Part shown: in pieces, positions 51,925 through 60,924 of the stretch
Layout: each line of letters starts with the position of its first letter
How positions within the stretch are numbered: the first letter of the stretch is position 1
Source of the DNA: Candidatus Eremiobacterota bacterium
GTDB lineage: Bacteria > Vulcanimicrobiota > CADAWZ01 > Ess09-12
DNA length: 64,000 nt
NCBI GenBank assembly: GCA_031082125.1
Contig: JAVHLM010000012.1
Location: forward strand, 62,001 to 126,000
Direction of reading: 5' to 3'
Notes under the pieces: model-generated
What the model was told of the DNA's origin: nothing
The model's database searches: none
The model's input: only the letters and a program-made list of their open reading frames with translations
Program-made: the position numbers and the translations under genes

Positions 51925-53897
51925 ACATGCGGCGGGTAAAAACCCTCTACGCCAAGGAGATTAAGGAGATCCTGAGAAACTGGGGGCTCATAATCCTCCT
52001 TATCTTCTTTCCTCTTATTGTCTATCCATCAACCCTTATTTTCATGGCCGAGTTCGGCGTCTCGCAGATGAAAAAGCTGGAGAGCCAGAAAACCAGGGTG
52101 GCCGTCAAAGGCAGGGAGCTTGCGCCGGAGCTCATCCCGCTGCTTGAGGAAAAGGAGGGGCTTATCCTTGAGTTCACCGATGATGCCAAGGTGAGCGCCA
52201 TCCCCTCAAAATACAAGTCCATCCTGAGCATCTGCTTGAGGGGTGACCTTATCGATGAGAAAGTGAAGAACATCGCGATGGATCTCTACTTTGACTCCAC
52301 CGACGAGGAGTCAAAGCTCTCCAGGCTCCGCATGGAGGAGGTCCTGCTGGACTATAAGAAAGAGCTTATCTATCGCAGGCTCGAAGCGAAGAACCTCTCC
52401 ACGGACTTCATGGAGCCTATCCGCCTCAAGTTCGATAACGTGGCGACAAAAAACAAGATAGCCGGAGCCCACCTCGGGGAGGTCCTCCCTCTTATCCTCA
52501 TCACCTTTATCATGCTGGGCACCATCCAGGTGGCCGTCGATCTCACGGCAGGCGAGAAAGAGCGGAAAACCATGCAGACCCTCATCCTTTCTCCGCTTTC
52601 GAGGCTGGAGATCATCACCTCCAAGCTCCTCGTAGTGCTCACCACGACGCTCTTCACCACGGCGGTGAACTTTCTCTCCGTGGGGCTCACGATCTATTTT
52701 GTTTACAATTTCACGCAGAAAGCCAAGGAGCTCACTATCTCCTTTCCGGCCATCATGCTCTCCCTGGTGCTTGCCGTGCCCCTCGTGGTGCTCATGAGCG
52801 CCCTTTTCCTCATGGTGGGCATCATGGCCAAAAACCAGCTTGAGGCCAATATCTACGTCCTTCCCATCCTTTTCGTGGGCCTTCTTCCCGCGGGGCTCCC
52901 CTCGATTCCCGGACTCAAGTATGATACGTGGATGAGCCTTATCCCCATTGCGAACACAGCCCTCATGGTGAAGGCAATCTTCCTGGGAACCTATACCATG
53001 CTTGAATTTGCCCTCACCTTCCTCTCCAATTCCCTGTACGCTGTCCTTGTCATTATTTTCATGAGCCGCCTTTTCCAGAAGGAGGATATTGCCTTCGGAG
53101 GCCTCAGCGATATAATCTTCCAGAAAATAGACAGGACCAGGCCTACGGCAGGCGAGGTGATCCTTTTCTTCCTGGGAGCGCTGGCAGTGTATTTCTTTAT
53201 CGGGAACAACCTTCAGCAGAAGCACATGCAGGCGGGCCTTGTGGCGTCGCAGGTCCTCCTCCTTCTCGTCCCGGCCCTTTATTTCGTGAAACGAAGCGGC
53301 TACGACGTGAAAAAGGTCTTCAAGCTCAGGAATTTCAAGCCCCAGGTCCTTGTCCTTGCCCCTCTCATCGGCCTGGGAACGCTGGTATTAAGCCAGTATA
53401 TGGAGAAGTTCCAGAGCTATTTCATCCAGACACCTCATGAGCTTGAGGCCTTCATGACCAATCTCCTCACCTTTCACGGCTTCAGAGAGGGCCTTTTCGT
53501 CTTTCTTGTCATCGCCGTCACACCGGCAGTCATCGAGGAGCTCGTGTTCAGGGGACTCATCCTCTCAGGACTTGAGCACTCCCTCACCAAGGTCACCACG
53601 TGCCTTCTCGTGGGATTCCTCTTCGCGCTCTTCCACCTGAATCTCTATATACTCATCCCCGTGACCCTCATGGGCGCCCTCCTCACCTATGTGGTGATGA
53701 GAACCGACTCCATCTACACAGGGATGCTCATGCACTTCACCATCAACGGCACCCAGGTGGCCCTCCTGAACTTTGTCTCAAAAGACATAAACATCCCACC
53801 TTATGCGTGGCTCATCGCCATTGCGGCAATAGTTGGAGGGATTGCCCTTCTTCCCCGGCCGGCCGGGGAAAACGAAAAAAAAACTGAACCTCTCTGA
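51921..53897 (+). CDS. NatB-like ABC permease fused to a CPBP intramembrane protease domain
   Basis: 658 residues. Residues 1-410 are an ABC-2 permease with an N-terminal membrane anchor, a large external loop and five further helices (SKLLVVLTTTLFTTAVNFLSV etc.). Residues ~450-655 add a CPBP (CAAX protease and bacteriocin-processing) domain with its motifs EELVFRG (~538), FALFHLN (~570) and HFTING (~604), all key residues present. Fused NatB-CPBP proteins are known. The ATG (51921) overlaps the end of the ATPase gene by 4 bp; reading from further upstream has no ribosome site. Confidence 0.9.
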   Translation: MNMRRVKTLYAKEIKEILRNWGLIILLIFFPLIVYPSTLIFMAEFGVSQMKKLESQKTRVAVKGRELAPELIPLLEEKEGLILEFTDDAKVSAIPSKYKSILSICLRGDLIDEKVKNIAMDLYFDSTDEESKLSRLRMEEVLLDYKKELIYRRLEAKNLSTDFMEPIRLKFDNVATKNKIAGAHLGEVLPLILITFIMLGTIQVAVDLTAGEKERKTMQTLILSPLSRLEIITSKLLVVLTTTLFTTAVNFLSVGLTIYFVYNFTQKAKELTISFPAIMLSLVLAVPLVVLMSALFLMVGIMAKNQLEANIYVLPILFVGLLPAGLPSIPGLKYDTWMSLIPIANTALMVKAIFLGTYTMLEFALTFLSNSLYAVLVIIFMSRLFQKEDIAFGGLSDIIFQKIDRTRPTAGEVILFFLGALAVYFFIGNNLQQKHMQAGLVASQVLLLLVPALYFVKRSGYDVKKVFKLRNFKPQVLVLAPLIGLGTLVLSQYMEKFQSYFIQTPHELEAFMTNLLTFHGFREGLFVFLVIAVTPAVIEELVFRGLILSGLEHSLTKVTTCLLVGFLFALFHLNLYILIPVTLMGALLTYVVMRTDSIYTGMLMHFTINGTQVALLNFVSKDINIPPYAWLIAIAAIVGGIALLPRPAGENEKKTEPL

Positions 53898-54048
53898 CGG
53901 CGGCCTGCAGCACTGCACACGAAAAGGTGACAGAGAAAAAACGTCGAATTTTCTCCTCAATATGCCGATAATCCTTGTGAAGGACACCCTTTGCCAGGCT
54001 CTGCCGGCAGGGCGGATAGAGAAGAATGTTCCGGAAGGAGGCATGCCA

Positions 54049-54474
54049 ATGGAGGAAAAGGACAAGGAACGCTTCAGGATACTGCTCGGCCATATCGGCT
54101 TTCTCCCCTTCATAAACGAAAAGCGTTTCGAGGAGCTGATCATGGTGGCAGAGAAGCGGAGCTTCTCCAAGGGCGAGGTGATGATCAAAAAGGACAGCCT
54201 TGACGATTCCTTTTACATTATCTCCCGGGGCTCCTGCGAGGCCTTTGTGGAAGAGGGTGAAGACGAGATAAAGAGCGTGGGGACCATGAGCGCCGATAAT
54301 TTTTTCGGCGAGATCGCCCTTGTCATGGAGGGAGTCCGCACCGCATGGGTCGCGGCGAAAGAGACAGTGGACGTCTTTGTCATCTCAAAACAGAACGTAT
54401 CAAAATACCTGCTCTCCATCCCGGAAATTGCGGAAAAAATATTTGCCACGGCGCGGAAAAGGCTTATTTCCTGA
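54049..54474 (+). CDS. Stand-alone cyclic-nucleotide-binding domain protein
   Basis: 141 residues consisting of one CAP-type cyclic-nucleotide-binding domain: RFEELIMVAEKRSFSKGEVMIKKDSLDDSFYIISRGSCEAFV, then the phosphate-binding-cassette region NFFGEIALVMEGVRTAWVAA (the usual form is GExAL...RTA). No DNA-binding helix-turn-helix follows, so it must act by binding a partner. ATG at 54049 has AGGAGG 7 nt upstream. Its stop overlaps the convergent membrane-TPR gene by 11 bp. The ~150 bp before it are non-coding. Confidence 0.85.
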   Translation: MEEKDKERFRILLGHIGFLPFINEKRFEELIMVAEKRSFSKGEVMIKKDSLDDSFYIISRGSCEAFVEEGEDEIKSVGTMSADNFFGEIALVMEGVRTAWVAAKETVDVFVISKQNVSKYLLSIPEIAEKIFATARKRLIS

Positions 54475-56380
54475 CCTTCCCCTCAAGCCTCCTGAGCGCC
54501 TCACGGCTCCTTGCGAAGGAGGGATTGATAGAAAGGGCTCTGCGGTATTCCCGGCAGGCCCCTTCAATGTTCCCTTCCTTCTCGTAGAGGACTCCCATGA
54601 GATCATGGGCCAGGAAAAGGTTCCTGTCCTTTCTCAGACCCTGCCTCAGAACCTGGAAAGCTTTGCCGTTCTCACCCTTTTCCATCAGCACATAGCCCAG
54701 CTCCACATAGAGAGAGGTAAAGCTCCCGTCCAGGGCGATGGCATCATTGAGCAGCCCCTCGGCCTCATTGAGCCTTCCCTCCTTTATGAGTCCCGTGGCG
54801 CTGTTCTTCAGCGTCCATGCGCTCACAGGGATTATAAGGGCACCTTCACGGGCTTTGCGGAAAATCTCTTCATTTGAGGGGATCTTTCTCATATAGAGAA
54901 GCTCTACCCTGTCTTCATACACCAGGCCCCAGGCGGCGCTCTTGCCAAGAATCTCGCCGAGGCGGTAGGCCTGCCCCCTCTCCATGTGGTACTTATTGCA
55001 GAGTACCATGTTCACTCCGTAGCGGTCAAGGATTTCCTGCCATCCCCTGGCACCCGCCGTGGTATCAAGGGACTCTCTGTAAACCTCCTCGGGATAGGCC
55101 ACGTTGGCCCTCCCGTCAATGAATACTTTACAGGGCGGATAGAGACGCCATAGCACGTAGCCCCCCCATTCATAAGGGTTGTAAAGAGGGCCTTCAAGGC
55201 CGTTGTATTTTATAAAGGTCAAGCCATTGTAAGGGAAAAGGGCTTTCTCCATGGAAAGGTTCTCGTAATCGACGGCGGCGAGCCTGAGATAAAGGAGGGC
55301 TCCCGCAAGGAATAAGCCTGCCATGGCGACAATGGCGGAAAACCTCTTTCCCCCTGCACTGCGTAAGACAGCGGTGTCTCTCCATGAATGGGGTATTCTC
55401 GCTGCAAGGGCGTGATAAAGCTCTTGCAGAAGAAGCGAAAGCACAGGCACCACGGCCAGGCAGAAGAGCGTGATATGGCGGACTGTCGTGAAGGCAAGGT
55501 ATCCGAAGAGCAAGAGGCTCAGGCCGTCAAAGAGGCGGAGCCTTCTGCGGAAGATCACCGCGAGTACGGCCACTGCCACAAGGAAGACCAGGAAAGGGAG
55601 GTCCCTGCCGAGGAGATCGGGCCTGATCCATTCAATGAGCTCACGGCGGTAAAAGCTGTCTTTCACGAAAGAGAGGGGGTAAAGGAGAAGGTCACGGCCG
55701 TAAGGATTAATAAATACGAGAAGCGCGCTTGCCAGCAGGACAGCACCCTCCCGGATGAGCGGGACGGAGCTCCCCTTCTTGAGAAGAGCCGCTGTCGCGT
55801 CTATGGCCATGAGCAGCAAGAGGAGGACAAAATAGAGGGCAAAGCCGCCATGGCAGTTTGCCCAGGCCCATGCCATGAATGGCAGCAAGGCAAGGCTCCA
55901 GGGCTTCTCCCTGGCCCGCTCGACAAGAAAGAGGAACAATGCCAGAAAAAGGTAGGTGAAGAGGTAAGGTCTTATGTCAAAATACAGATCGCCCTTTGCA
56001 AAGGACACTGCCACCATGACCGCCAGGGCGCTGAAGCAAGGAGATGCCCCCCTGAGCCTTCCCGTCTCGTAAAGAAGAAGAAAGGAGAATAGAATGACGA
56101 GGGACTTCATAAAGTAAAGGAGAGGGAGGCGGCCGGCAGTGTAAAGGGAGAAAAAAATGAGCTCCGAGAGCCATTCGTGGTCTATGACGGGATAATGGAA
56201 AGCCGTGTAGGAAAAGAAGTTCGTCCTGGCGACGTCACCGCTTGAGACAAGGTGGCGGCCCATGGCGAGCTGCCACCAGAGATCGGCGGCAGGGATGGGG
56301 TGAACCGTTGTAGTGAGCACGAGGGCCATCATGAGAAGAAAGAGAAGGGTATGGAAAACGGTGGTTTTCTGATCACCCAT
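54464..56380 (-). CDS. Polytopic membrane protein with C-terminal TPR repeats, glycosyltransferase-C-like
   Basis: 638 residues. Ten or eleven membrane helices occupy ~10-370. The start pattern PAADLWWQLAMGRHLVSSGDVARTNFFSYT ... DHEWLSELIF belongs to a widespread family of membrane proteins resembling GT-C glycosyltransferases; the aspartates in the first loop could be catalytic. A soluble part (~385-510) follows and then two or three TPRs (LNEAEGLLNDAIALDGSFTSLYVELGYVL, EGACREYRRALSINPSFARSREAL). Possibly transfers sugar to protein or lipid; not proved. Monocistronic, convergent with the preceding gene. Confidence 0.75.
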   Translation of the reverse strand: MGDQKTTVFHTLLFLLMMALVLTTTVHPIPAADLWWQLAMGRHLVSSGDVARTNFFSYTAFHYPVIDHEWLSELIFFSLYTAGRLPLLYFMKSLVILFSFLLLYETGRLRGASPCFSALAVMVAVSFAKGDLYFDIRPYLFTYLFLALFLFLVERAREKPWSLALLPFMAWAWANCHGGFALYFVLLLLLMAIDATAALLKKGSSVPLIREGAVLLASALLVFINPYGRDLLLYPLSFVKDSFYRRELIEWIRPDLLGRDLPFLVFLVAVAVLAVIFRRRLRLFDGLSLLLFGYLAFTTVRHITLFCLAVVPVLSLLLQELYHALAARIPHSWRDTAVLRSAGGKRFSAIVAMAGLFLAGALLYLRLAAVDYENLSMEKALFPYNGLTFIKYNGLEGPLYNPYEWGGYVLWRLYPPCKVFIDGRANVAYPEEVYRESLDTTAGARGWQEILDRYGVNMVLCNKYHMERGQAYRLGEILGKSAAWGLVYEDRVELLYMRKIPSNEEIFRKAREGALIIPVSAWTLKNSATGLIKEGRLNEAEGLLNDAIALDGSFTSLYVELGYVLMEKGENGKAFQVLRQGLRKDRNLFLAHDLMGVLYEKEGNIEGACREYRRALSINPSFARSREALRRLEGKVRK

Positions 56381-56431
56381 GACTGTTTCCTCTCACCGTG
56401 ACGTGATCACCTGCTTCCCCGGGTCACGGCC

Positions 56432-56647
56432 CTATACGCCTGCTCCTTCACAAAGAAAGGATTCCATCACCCCGAGGGGGACAAGGATCTCGCATACCTG
56501 ATTTCTTGTCCTCGAGGCCAGATCCTTCAGGCCTGACTTTTTGAGCCTCGCAGCTATCTCCTTCACAGGAAGACCCGACAGGACCGAGACCTCCTCGATG
56601 GTGTAAAACTTTTCCTTTTCAAAAAACAAAAACGAGACATTGCCCAT
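56432..56647 (-). CDS. Small helix-turn-helix (MerR/excisionase-like) protein
   Basis: 71 residues. The middle YTIEEVSVLSGLPVKEIAARLKKSGLKDL is a winged-helix or MerR-type helix-turn-helix; the rest is short. Such proteins are small regulators or excisionases; no integrase is near. It is preceded by a weak GGAGGTAA site and lies 51 bp downstream of the minus-strand direction's larger neighbour (56715). Function uncertain. Confidence 0.5.
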   Translation of the reverse strand: MGNVSFLFFEKEKFYTIEEVSVLSGLPVKEIAARLKKSGLKDLASRTRNQVCEILVPLGVMESFLCEGAGV

Positions 56648-56714
56648 AGATTACCTCCAGAGCCGTCTCCGGCATGGGTGATTCTCCACGGGCAAAAAAA
56701 ATCCTGCTGCTCTA

Positions 56715-59700
56715 TTAAAGCCTTACGACAAGGAGGGAAAAATCGTCGCTGAGCTTGCGGCGGGTATATTTCTGGACCGCCGTGTAAATCCTGTTGGCAA
56801 TGGTCTGGGGATCGAGATGGGCGTGCTTCTTCACTATCTCCATGAGGCGCTCGAGACCGAATATCTCCCCCTTTCCCCCGCGGGCCTCGGTGATGCCATC
56901 GGTGTAAAGGACAAGAATGTCGTTGTTCTCAAAGGTGATTTCCTCCTGGCGGAACTTGGCATCGTAGCTCACGCCGATAAGCAGGCCCTCGGTCTCAAGA
57001 AGCCTCAGCTCCCTTGTGGCATGGGAGCAATAGATCGGGGGCTCATGGCCCGCTGAGCTGAATTTGATGAACTTTTTCTTGATATCCACTTCCATGTAGA
57101 AGAGGCTTATGAACTTGTCATCGCCCGCCTCGGGGATGATGAGGTTATTTACCATGCTCAGGACTTCCCTGGGCTGATAGCCGGCAATGGCATAAGACTT
57201 GAGGATATACTTGGCGCGGGCCGTGTAGATTGCCGCCGAGGGGCCCTTGCCCGACACGTCGGCAATCACCAGGGCAAAACGGGTTTTGCTCAGGGGGATA
57301 AGGTCGAAATAGTCTCCCGAGAGCTCAAGGGAAGAGAGATAATGATAGCCCACCTCAATGCCGGGGTAGGAGAACTCCTTCTGGGGCATGATGATGGACT
57401 GCAGGAGCTGGGCCACCGTGTACTGTGCCTCATAGAGCTTTGCATTTTCAATTGCCATCGAGGCCGAGTTCGAGAGGGCCACCAGCAGGTTTATCTCGTG
57501 GGGCTTGTAGTAATAGATATCCTTGAGGTATATATTGATGAGGCCTGTTATTTTTCCCTTCGCCTCAAGGGGTACCGAGAGAATGGTGCGGAGGCCCTCT
57601 TCGCTGATTGCCCTGGGAAACTTGTAGGGCGATTTCCTGGCCTGCATGTCCAGCAGGATCATGGGGCTCCCCGTCTTCGCTGCAATACCTGCCACGCCCT
57701 CGCCTATCTTTATTTTTCTCTCAATGGCATTCTTGCTGAGACCCAGGGCCGTATGGATGGAGAGCTCCTCCTGCTCTTCATCAACAAACATGATGGATAC
57801 GGCGTCTGCGTTCATCACGCGCTTCACATTCTTTGCAACCTCCTCCATGACACGTTCAAACTGGAGCGTCGAGGTGATGGCCTTGCCCACCTCAAAAAGC
57901 GTGGCAAGCTCCCTCACCTTGTTTTTCACCACATTGTGAAGCCTCGCGTTTTCCACGGCGATGGCGGCGTGGTTCGCAAAGCTCCTGAGGAGCTGGACCT
58001 GCTCCAGGGCAAAATAATGCCCCTCCTCGGAGAAGCAGTTGAGGATGCCCACGAGACGGCGCTTTGCAATGAGGGGGATGGAAAGCACCTGGCCAATATT
58101 GCACTTGGAGAGAAGCTCGCTTATCTCGTCGCCGGAGCGGTCCTCCACCGTAAGAAGGGTGTGGCGCTTCTTGTCAATGGAATTCCGGGATATTTTCTTC
58201 TGGAGAGCCGATTCAAGGAGAAGAGAATTGAGGCCTCTTGACTCCTGGAGCACAAAGTCGTTCTCCGTGTCATCCATGATGAGAAGGGCCACGGCAGACC
58301 AGTTGACGAGCTGCGCCGCCTTCTCAACGACCAGGGTGAATACTTTGGGAAGGCTCAGGGAGCTGGGGAGCACCGACGATACCTGCAGCAGGGCCTTGAG
58401 CTGGCTGGTGTTCTCCTCCTGCTTGGTGATAAGGCGCGCCCGCTGGAGAGCCGTTGCAATCTGGATGGAGAGGGTCATCACCAGGCGGATCTGGGAGTTT
58501 GAGAAATAATGGGCCATCTGGGAGTCATCGACGTAGATGATGCCAAGAAGCTTCTCCCTTGCGATGAGGGGCACGAGGAGATAGGAGTTGGAGGGAAAAA
58601 TCTCCTGGAGCCTCGCGAGGCCGGGGCAGTCAGGGGGGATACCCGAGGAAATGCGCGGCTTCCCGCTCTCCAGGTCATCCCATATCTCCCGGGAGATATC
58701 GGAAGCGGCAATGCGGAAAAAGGAGAAAAACTCCTTCTGCGCGTCGGTGATGCCCGTGTTGGCCGCTGTGTGAAACTCCTCTTTCATCTCGTCGTAGAGA
58801 AAGATCAGGCAGCGGTCCACCTGGATAATCTTTGAGATCTTGCTGACCGTCACCTCGAGGAGCTCCCCAAGGTCCGTAGTCTGCCCGATGGCCCTTGCCG
58901 CCTCGTAGAGCAGGGTGGCCTCACGGGCGCGCTTCTGCTCCTTTTCATAGCTGAGGGCGTTGTCAATGGCCATTGCCGCCTGGCCTGCAAAGGCCGAGAG
59001 AAGCTCGACCTTGTCCGGGGCGAACTCCTTCCTTTCCCTGGAGTAAATGTTGAGAAGGCCTATGAGCTCGTCCTTGATGGAGAGAGGGACGCCAAGATAG
59101 GACTTGATCGTATCCCGCGATGAGGGGCCCTGGTAGAAATATTCCGTGGCCTCCTTCGTCTGGGGGGGAGTAAGGTTCTGGTTGCCCTCCTGCCAGCCCA
59201 GCAGGCTCTCCCTCATCCTGAACCTTGCGAACTCGGCCTTCTCCGCGTCAAGGCCTATGGAGACATGCATGGAGAGCTTCCGGTCCTCGATAAGGTAAAG
59301 GCTTCCCGCTTCAGCGCCGATGAGCTTCAGGGAGAGCTCCATGATGAGCCTCAGTATCTGGTGCAGGTTCAGGGCAGAAGAGAGGGCCGCCCCTATCTGG
59401 GAGAAATAAGCCTGGAGCTCCTCTTTTGACCGCTTCAGCTCCTCCGTGTGCTTGACGCTCTCCTCATAGAGCTTCGTGTTGTTGACGGCGATAGCCGCCT
59501 CCGAAGCTAAGACCTCGACGAACTCGGTCTCCCTCTGGGTAAACTCATGGAAGCTCTTGATTGAGCCCACATGGAGGACGCCGATAGTCTCGTCACCGAC
59601 CTTCATAGGGACTGCAAGGAGACTCTTGATGCCCAGACTCTTCTTAACCACTCTCGGGTCGGCAAGGGCATTGGGAACTGCAATGGATTTTCCCGAGAGG

Positions 59701-60503
59701 GCCACTATACCGGTGATGCCCTCGCCGGGGCGGAATTTCATCTCGGCCTCGCCCGGCGGGAGTGCCAGGTTGGTAGTCACAAGGTTGAAATCCTTTCTTT
59801 CCTTGTCATAAAGGAGGATGAGGCAGATATCCACATCGATGGCATCGGCCACTTCATGGGTGGTTCTCTCCAGGAGCTTCCTGATATCAAGCTTGGTGCT
59901 CACCATCTCGTTCATTTTCGAGGCAAATATGAGCTTCCTGAGCTGCCTGTCCGCGAGGTGCTTCTCATAGACCTCGGTGGCGCAGATCTTTGAATCATTG
60001 GCAAGCCTTATCACTGACTCCTCTAGAAATTTCCTGTTCATGACAGGGATGGCGAGATATGCTTCCCAGAGCGATCCATCGTCGCCCAGATCGCTCTTCA
60101 GGCGGTGGGCCATCTCCTCTTTCTGCCCCCCTGTCAGCACGTGGCCGCCGGCTATAATCCCCATAAGGCGCTCTTCGACGAGGATGGGGAAGGCAAAGCA
60201 ATAGAGGCCGTGAGGGCACTTGAGGATGCGGTATTTCTTCTTTTCCCTGCACGACGAGAGAAGTTCCTTGTGATACTTGAGGCAGAGCTTGGGGATGGGA
60301 TGGGAGGGGGACTGATCCAGGATCTTCTCGCAGAAGGTCGTGTCGCCATAAAGAGGGCTTATCTGCTCGCCCAGCTCGTCAAAGAGAGCAAGGGACATTC
60401 TGGTATAATCGGCAAAAAGGGAGAGAAATATGCTGCAAAGCCTGCTGTTGACAAAGATGTTCTCATTCTCAGCAAAATCCCTTGTGGGGATGCTTTTTTT
60501 CAT
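56715..60503 (-). CDS. PocR - five GAF - SpoIIE-type phosphatase (PP2C)
   Basis: 1262 residues, soluble. N-terminal PocR-like sensor (~5-165) with the Cys/His pattern CEKIL ... LCLKYHKELL ... LKCPHGLYCFAFPI. Five GAF domains follow, recognisable at VDICLILLYDKE, AEAGSLYLIE, VDRCLIFLYDE, SAVALLIMDD and ADAVSIMFVDEE, separated by helical linkers. The last ~200 residues are a PP2C/SpoIIE phosphatase: LELSGDYFDLIPL, LVIADVSGKGPSAAIYTARA, LYTDGITEARG and LSDDFSLLVVRL, with the metal aspartates. It should remove phosphate from an anti-sigma-factor antagonist or similar. No such partner is adjacent. ATG at 60503 chosen; a GTG 30 codons earlier would add a hydrophobic stretch but has no ribosome site. 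Confidence 0.9.
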   Translation of the reverse strand: MKKSIPTRDFAENENIFVNSRLCSIFLSLFADYTRMSLALFDELGEQISPLYGDTTFCEKILDQSPSHPIPKLCLKYHKELLSSCREKKKYRILKCPHGLYCFAFPILVEERLMGIIAGGHVLTGGQKEEMAHRLKSDLGDDGSLWEAYLAIPVMNRKFLEESVIRLANDSKICATEVYEKHLADRQLRKLIFASKMNEMVSTKLDIRKLLERTTHEVADAIDVDICLILLYDKERKDFNLVTTNLALPPGEAEMKFRPGEGITGIVALSGKSIAVPNALADPRVVKKSLGIKSLLAVPMKVGDETIGVLHVGSIKSFHEFTQRETEFVEVLASEAAIAVNNTKLYEESVKHTEELKRSKEELQAYFSQIGAALSSALNLHQILRLIMELSLKLIGAEAGSLYLIEDRKLSMHVSIGLDAEKAEFARFRMRESLLGWQEGNQNLTPPQTKEATEYFYQGPSSRDTIKSYLGVPLSIKDELIGLLNIYSRERKEFAPDKVELLSAFAGQAAMAIDNALSYEKEQKRAREATLLYEAARAIGQTTDLGELLEVTVSKISKIIQVDRCLIFLYDEMKEEFHTAANTGITDAQKEFFSFFRIAASDISREIWDDLESGKPRISSGIPPDCPGLARLQEIFPSNSYLLVPLIAREKLLGIIYVDDSQMAHYFSNSQIRLVMTLSIQIATALQRARLITKQEENTSQLKALLQVSSVLPSSLSLPKVFTLVVEKAAQLVNWSAVALLIMDDTENDFVLQESRGLNSLLLESALQKKISRNSIDKKRHTLLTVEDRSGDEISELLSKCNIGQVLSIPLIAKRRLVGILNCFSEEGHYFALEQVQLLRSFANHAAIAVENARLHNVVKNKVRELATLFEVGKAITSTLQFERVMEEVAKNVKRVMNADAVSIMFVDEEQEELSIHTALGLSKNAIERKIKIGEGVAGIAAKTGSPMILLDMQARKSPYKFPRAISEEGLRTILSVPLEAKGKITGLINIYLKDIYYYKPHEINLLVALSNSASMAIENAKLYEAQYTVAQLLQSIIMPQKEFSYPGIEVGYHYLSSLELSGDYFDLIPLSKTRFALVIADVSGKGPSAAIYTARAKYILKSYAIAGYQPREVLSMVNNLIIPEAGDDKFISLFYMEVDIKKKFIKFSSAGHEPPIYCSHATRELRLLETEGLLIGVSYDAKFRQEEITFENNDILVLYTDGITEARGGKGEIFGLERLMEIVKKHAHLDPQTIANRIYTAVQKYTRRKLSDDFSLLVVRL

Positions 60504-60710
60504 GCAGTCATGCCTCTTTAGTCCGGATAAGAGACAAAACAAGAAATTCCCCGCCAGCAGCCCGCTAAGGTAAAAAGCCGCCGGCACTGACACAATAAAA
60601 TAGGCTTGCTCACCCGCAAACCTGTTATATTCAATTACTCCCTCGCGGAGCCTGTTATGTTGTCTGCTGTAATGTTTTCTTGCGGCACGCCTTGTATTTT
60701 CTTCATTATA

Positions 60711-60739
60711 ATCTTATCATCATTACCATTCTTTGTCAA
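60711..60739 (-). promoter_or_regulatory. Promoter of the PocR-GAF-SpoIIE gene
   Basis: On the minus strand TTGACA (60734-60739), 17-nt spacer, TAAGAT (60711-60716) directly followed by TATAAT. It implies a leader of about 200 nt, in which ATAACAGG occurs twice, 32 bp apart. Confidence 0.55.
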
Positions 60740-60780
60740 TATTACCTGCATGCAAGGCCTGGATCATCATTGAAGTGACG

Positions 60781-60810
60781 GGGACAACTTTCCTCGAAAG
60801 ATGCTGTCCC
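60781..60810. repeat. REP-like inverted repeat
   Basis: GGGACA-A-CTTTC-CTC-GAAAG-ATGC-TGTCCC; outer 6-bp and inner 5-bp arms. GCTGTCCCGG is repeated 25 bp further on. It lies in the gap between divergent genes. Short and degenerate; only one copy noticed in this window. Confidence 0.4.
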
Positions 60811-60924
60811 GGCATTCGTGAAAAGAGCTGTCCCGGGTTTCTTACCGGTTCTCCGGAAGAGGATCATGGCTGTCTCTCCAGAAAGTACCTCTGCCCCGAA
60901 ATGCACGAAAGAAGGTGTACTGCT

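Noticed and set aside
53833-54048. N-terminal extension of the cyclic-nucleotide-binding protein
   Set aside because: The frame is open but the residues look random, and a good ribosome site lies before the ATG at 54049.
60504-60705. Possible cyclic-di-GMP riboswitch in the ~200-nt leader of the phosphatase gene
   Set aside because: The conserved core and GNRA/receptor elements are not present; only a loose repeat of ATAACAGG is seen.
60594-60924. Longer start for the GH13 gene at 60733
   Set aside because: The extra residues cover the REP-like repeat and have no signal; the ATG at 60925 starts a clean signal peptide.
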